DNA of 64,000 bases from Empedobacter brevis NBRC 14943 = ATCC 43319 (lineage in GTDB: Bacteria > Bacteroidota > Bacteroidia > Flavobacteriales > Weeksellaceae): positions 62,001-126,000 of the forward strand of contig NZ_KB908298.1 of assembly GCF_000382425.1 (NCBI RefSeq), written 5' to 3'. Of this stretch, positions 59,828 to 64,000 are shown one piece after another. A model generated the notes under the pieces. The model was not told the origin of the DNA. It saw only the letters and a list, made by a program, of their open reading frames with translations, and searched no databases. The translations under genes and the position numbers were made by a program. Position 1 is the first letter of the stretch. Each line of letters opens with the position of its first letter.

Positions 59828-62444
59828 ATGAAACACATCTATAAATTCAAACAAATAATTCTACTCATCTTTGTTTTCTTTTTTTTGAAAAATCAATTGT
59901 TTCTATATTTCAAAAGTATATATCAAATACAATTTTAGTCAATTTCAACAAATCTTATTTGACTGATATTTTTATTTTTCTAACCTTATTATTTCTTTGT
60001 TATTGGGTCTATTCCAAAATCAAAATTAAATTTTATTTAAAAAAAGACTATATAATTTATTCACTGTTATCTGTATTTATATACGGATATATTCGATACA
60101 GTTATAGCGATGATTTGTTAGGAATGAATATTTTATCAAAAGTGAAATATTTTGATTTTTTTCTCTTATTGGCGATAGTACCAATAATATTAATTGTTTC
60201 TTTTTGGTATTTTAATAGAGTTAAAGAAAAAGAAAACAAAAAATCAGATTTCTATGATGATAACCCAATTAATTGCTCAGAAGAAGATATTTTAAATCGA
60301 AAGCAAAAAGCAATACAAGTTGCTAGATTAATTAAAGGAAATAAATCAAAAACTTCTTTAGCTATAGGGATTGTTGGTGAATGGGGAAATGGAAAAACTT
60401 CTTTTATGAATTTCATAGAAGAGTCTTTTGTTGATGAAAAAGATTATATTATTGTACATTTTAATAGCTGGTTAAATATTTCGATAAATTCTATTATCAA
60501 TGATTTTTTTAATACAATAGAAAAGAAGATTAGTATTTATAGTATTGATATTTCAAAAGAATTAAAAAAATATGGTAATAATGTTCTATCAATTAATAAA
60601 AATTCAACTACAGAGACATTGCTTAATGCAATTAATATTATTCCTGAAAATAGTTTATCAGATAATTTTGAAAATTTAAATACTCTTTTAAATAAACTCG
60701 ATAAGAAAGTTATAGTATTTTTTGATGATATTGATAGGTTACAACCTAACGAAGTTTTCGAAGTTTTAAAGCTTATACGTAATACAGCATCATTTGATGT
60801 ATTTAGTTTTGTAGTTGGTTATGATAAAGCTTATTTAAACATTGCTTTAGAAAAAAATAATATTTCTTTTTCTGATAGGTATTATGAAAAAATATTTAAA
60901 AAAAATTCCTTTATCACCAATTAAACAGGAAGATATTAACGATTTTATAAAAAAAGGTATTTTATTATTTGAAACTGAAAAAGAAGAAGAATTAGAAAGT
61001 TTTTTTAATCTTTATAATATCTTGAATTTTAATGGTGAAAATGTTTTTGAATCGATTAGTAATATTCGAAATGCAAAAAGATTTTTGAATGAACTTAAAC
61101 TAAGTATTGAAAACATAAAAGATGACATTTATCTACATGGTTTTATATTAATTAAATTATTAAAATTTTCTTATTACGATGTTTATAGATTACTATTTAA
61201 CAAGAATAATTATCTTGAAAATAGTAAGTATGAACGAATTGGAATTAATCAATATACACATTATAAGTTAAAAAAGAAAGATTCAAAAGAAGGAGGTATT
61301 AATTCTTTTTCAAAATCTATATTAAATGAAGATGTTAAATCTTTAGGCATATTTAGTAAAAATGAATTAAGTATAATTGGGTTTATATGTGAAAGAATAT
61401 TTGGAGATGGTTATGGACCATTTAATACAAAATAAAATGCAATTACTTATGGACATAATTATTATCACTATTTTGAAGATGAACTATCTGAATCAAATAT
61501 TTCTAATGCAGAGTTTAATGATTTCATGACTAAATCATTAGAAGAGAAAAAAGAATTTGTTGACGATGTTTATAAAAATGATAGACTAATAGGTTTAACA
61601 TTATTTTTATACAAAGTAAAAATTCATAAAGACTTAAAATCTAAAGAAGAATATGAGAATTTTATTAAAATACTTTTTATATATAGATAGATTAAAGTCA
61701 AATGAAAGGATTTTTAAGTATCAAGGTATCGATTTTGATTTTCTATATAATTGTATGAATAATTATAACAACGTGCTCATCAATAAATTTGGTTATTCTA
61801 ATATTCAAGAACTTAAAATATTTTTTAAATCATTATTTTATGTTAAAAAAGAATTTTACGATTTTGAAACTGATTTTGTTAAGTTTTTATATGATAGTCG
61901 TGGATAAGACTCTTCATTAAATACACCATTCAATAAGCAAGAGATAGATGAATATCTAGTTTGATGTTTTGATAATAACTCAAAATTAATAAATGGAATA
62001 GATGAAAAATTTTGGGATTGTTATCAACTTTGTTTTGTTAATGATTGGGAAAAGGAGTCAGAAAATAGATGGGGGCAAATAACTAAGATTATTAATGAAA
62101 ATAGAGATAAACTTATTTACGATATAATACCAAAATATTATAACGAATTTTTTATGTATTGTATTAAGCCTCAAGATTACTATGGAGAAGAGAAAAACTC
62201 ATTTAAAATAGGTTTACCTATTGAGGTAATTAATAAATTATTTGATTCGTTCGAAGGATTTATTTTGTATTTGGAGTCTGATAAATTTAGATTTAAAATT
62301 GAAGAACCTTTTGATTTTTTAGAAGAATTTATTCTTTTTGTAAAAGAATTTAATATAACAAAACAGAATATTGACTTTGAGTTTAAACATCAGCCTGTTA
62401 ATGAAATGCTAGATCAAATAAAATTGAAATGGAATAGAAATTAA
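59828..62444 (+). pseudogene. Decayed KAP family P-loop NTPase gene
   Basis: Pieces of one ~870-codon gene lie in order but in different frames. ATG 59828 opens MKHIYKFKQIILLIFVFF and the frame shifts in a run of eight Ts (59879-59886). The next piece carries three more helices, Walker A GEWGNGKTSF and Walker B VIVFFDDIDRL, typical of KAP NTPases with four membrane helices. It shifts again in eight As (60898-60905), where a one-base loss joins FKK to IPLSPIKQEDINDF. The third piece hits an in-frame TAA at 61433, and a shift occurs near 61670. TAA at 61905 and TGA near 61960 follow, before the stop at 62442. The KAP family includes phage-exclusion proteins. The DNA is very AT-rich and it is antisense within the tra operon, suggesting cargo. 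Confidence 0.82.
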
Positions 62445-62526
62445 TAAATAGTATTTAAAAGGTGTCTTATTTTATAATAGTCACAACTTGATCTGGCGAT
62501 TAGGGTATTTAAAAAAAAGAGTTTGT

Positions 62527-63141
62527 TCACACAAACTCCCTAATATCAAAATCATCAAGATTTTTCTTATAAATAGAAGAATTGGAATCTGATTCAGGTA
62601 AAATGCTACTATCCAATAATTTTGAAATATTAATAGATGCATTTTCAATTGAATTTTCAAGCAGACTGAATAATTCGGTTCCATTTAGTTTCTGAACAAT
62701 AGTTGCAGTGGTCTCTATTTTAGAAAGTTGTCGCTCATTTTTTTCTAAAAAATTTTTCACTTGACTAAGTTCTTCGAAAGTAACCCCTTGGGCAAAACCA
62801 TCATTATTGTTGCTCATTCTGTACCTTTTCCATTCTTCTTCCTCTTCTTCAAAATCAGGTACATTAATGGAACCTTCATCCAATTCTTCTTTAGAATTTT
62901 GATGAAGAATAATTTCATTTTCATCAAATTCTATGGCTAAATTATGGGGATTTATTGTTTCTTTTTTAACTTGATCTTTAATGGCATAGTTTGACGCTGA
63001 ATGGTTTGGTCTCCCCATTATATCGGGTAAATTGAGGCTAATTTCTTCATCTTTTGATGATTGAGTTCTTTGTAATGGTAGCTTGTCATAGATTAATAAT
63101 GCAATCACAACTATTAAGCATATTAATATCAATATTTCCAT
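62527..63141 (-). CDS. traD: Conjugal transfer protein TraD
   Basis: A 204-residue protein: one N-terminal membrane helix (MEILILICLIVVIALLIYDKL), then a long acidic, low-complexity region (VPDFEEEEEEWKRYRMSNN). A conserved C-terminal part follows: GVTFEELSQVKNFLEKNERQLSKIETTATIVQKLNGTELFSLLENSI, ending DDFDIREFV. The FEE...KLNGTELF block and acidic DFDI end match TraD of Flavobacteria conjugative transposons (not the F-plasmid coupling protein of the same name). It is followed by the inserted KAP relic instead of traE. Role unknown, perhaps regulatory or structural. Confidence 0.82.
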   Translation of the reverse strand: MEILILICLIVVIALLIYDKLPLQRTQSSKDEEISLNLPDIMGRPNHSASNYAIKDQVKKETINPHNLAIEFDENEIILHQNSKEELDEGSINVPDFEEEEEEWKRYRMSNNNDGFAQGVTFEELSQVKNFLEKNERQLSKIETTATIVQKLNGTELFSLLENSIENASINISKLLDSSILPESDSNSSIYKKNLDDFDIREFV

Positions 63142-63150
63142 AAAACTGTT

Positions 63151-63582
63151 TTAAATTGGTTTGTATTTATCATTATAGCTTTTAGTAATTTGCTCTCCAA
63201 ATTCATCAAAATGATGTGCTAATAAATTATCTAAATAAGCATAAATTGAAATTTTATCTTCTCCTATGACTTGAATAATTCGTGTTAGTTTCTCATGAAA
63301 AGCTGGTCTGATATAAACAGTTTTTCCATCACGAGCATTGGTGTCCGATTTTATTAAAAAGATACTTTCATAATTCATCGCAACGTTTCTGTTTTTCTGA
63401 ACTTTATCTTTAACAACTTTACTATCTTGATTCCTTTTTTTAGACATTTCTTTCTTATCAATTTGAATATCCATTTCAGAAGGAATCTTCAAGCCTTCCT
63501 TTTTAACGCCATTCGCCATAATACTCATCATTAAATCTTCGTCAATTTTAGGTTGTATTTGTTTTTTATTTTCTTTATCCAT
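63151..63582 (-). CDS. DUF3408 protein (TraB-like)
   Basis: About 143 residues from the ATG at 63582; an upstream TTG start would overlap the ParA gene. The N-terminal ~75 residues are charged and disordered (KKEMSKKRNQDSKVVKDKVQKNRN). The C-terminal DUF3408 domain reads YESIFLIKSDTNARDGKTVYIRPAFHEKLTRIIQVIGEDKISIYAYLDNLLAHHFDEF, which resembles a ribbon-helix-helix DNA-binding fold. It lies 4 bases after the ParA-like gene and 9 before traD. Such proteins (TraB/TraC of CTnDOT) may help regulation or DNA processing. Confidence 0.85.
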   Translation of the reverse strand: MDKENKKQIQPKIDEDLMMSIMANGVKKEGLKIPSEMDIQIDKKEMSKKRNQDSKVVKDKVQKNRNVAMNYESIFLIKSDTNARDGKTVYIRPAFHEKLTRIIQVIGEDKISIYAYLDNLLAHHFDEFGEQITKSYNDKYKPI

Positions 63583-63586
63583 ACTA

Positions 63587-64000
63587 CTATAATTCAATAA
63601 TATTCAAAAACTCAATCATAAAACTATCCAATTGACTGTCTTTCATCAATCTTAAATCTGGAGGCATCAATGTTGAACGAAAAACGTGTTTACTTTTTTC
63701 TTCACTTTCTTTACAAAATCGAGCATTGTTCTTAATTTTACTTTTCATCAAGCTCAAACCCAATTGATCAATAAGCTTATTATATAAATCATACAATTGC
63801 GTACTTTCTCTTCCATCAACTTGGTTCCAAAACAGATTCAAGGTTTTAATAGAAGTTTGACTTTGTTTCATAATTACATCATTCAGTATTTGAGAAAATA
63901 CAAGAGTACTTTCCATTGCAACACGATCTGCTCTTATCGGAGTAAAAATATGATGCATTCCTGCCAACGTATTTAAAATTCCTGAAGTATTAACGGTTCC
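63587..64000 (-). CDS. ParA family ATPase (TraA-like), C-terminal fragment
   Basis: The frame is open to the right edge; 137 residues are visible. VAMESTLVFSQILNDVIM, IKTLNLFWNQVDGRESTQLYDLYNKLIDQLGLSLMKSKIKNNARF and RSTLMPPDLRLMKDSQLDSFMIEFLNII match the C-terminal half of the ParA/MinD-type ATPase TraA at the start of CTnDOT-like tra operons. The N-terminal Walker A lies outside the window. Mobilisation genes would be expected further right. Confidence 0.85.
   Translation of the reverse strand, partial: GTVNTSGILNTLAGMHHIFTPIRADRVAMESTLVFSQILNDVIMKQSQTSIKTLNLFWNQVDGRESTQLYDLYNKLIDQLGLSLMKSKIKNNARFCKESEEKSKHVFRSTLMPPDLRLMKDSQLDSFMIEFLNIIEL

Noticed and set aside
59959-62444. Reading the KAP pieces as separate intact genes or as stop-codon recoding
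   Set aside because: The pieces continue one another as one protein across frameshifts and both TAA and TGA stops, with no recoding signal; decay explains it more simply.
62481-62684. A 67-codon minus-strand frame at the end of traD
   Set aside because: Out-of-frame shadow of the traD C-terminus.

Overview
The window looks like a Flavobacteriia chromosome (Bacteroidota), perhaps Weeksellaceae. The DNA is AT-rich. It carries SusC/SusD, a fused SecDF, an S46 dipeptidyl-peptidase and a CTnDOT-type tra operon. Many genes are preceded by the TAnnTTTG -7 promoter element typical of this phylum. No rRNA, tRNA or CRISPR was seen. The genus is a guess; the phylum is secure.

Bases 1-45400 are core chromosome. 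In order: the end of an OsmC-family gene; uvrA; a zinc-ribbon protein; an SBF-like transporter overlapping a DUF3810 membrane protein; several small secreted or unknown proteins (WG repeats, GNAT, LEA-like lipoprotein, DUF3060); and prmC. A polysaccharide-utilisation locus (about 10.5-26.3 kb, all minus strand) follows. In transcription order it has a propeller/LuxR regulator, SusC, SusD, GH144, GH3, an EEP-fold hydrolase and GH30, then an esterase and a sugar permease. GH144 plus GH3 points to beta-1,2-glucan; GH30 suggests beta-1,6-linkages as well or instead. Then come lipB, two lipoproteins, an S46 peptidase with a DPP11-type specificity residue, an AI-2E-type permease, a tatA-like gene coupled to a PAP2 phosphatase, secDF, an MFS permease, a PduO-type adenosyltransferase, thiN, a SIMPL protein, three tandem secreted paralogues and mnmE.

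From about 45.4 kb to the right edge lies an integrative conjugative element next to the 3' end of mnmE. It starts with a tyrosine integrase coupled to a small membrane protein, an excisionase-like HTH protein, a structured non-coding block, ssb and a DUF932 gene. Next is a striking pair of ~143-nt-period repeats, each folding into three hairpins. Then comes the transfer operon on the minus strand: ParA-like TraA (cut by the window edge), DUF3408, TraD, TraE, F, G, I, J, K, L, M, N, O, Q. A decayed KAP P-loop NTPase gene sits antisense inside this operon, between traD and traE. The relaxase and coupling-protein genes, and the far attachment site, would lie beyond the window.

The observations most worth follow-up are the twin three-hairpin repeat (49756-50035), the KAP NTPase wreck with frameshifts in 8-nt homopolymers, the integrase-proximal ACTACACCT sites, and the glucan locus. 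Functions are read from motifs and family memory; no database search was possible.
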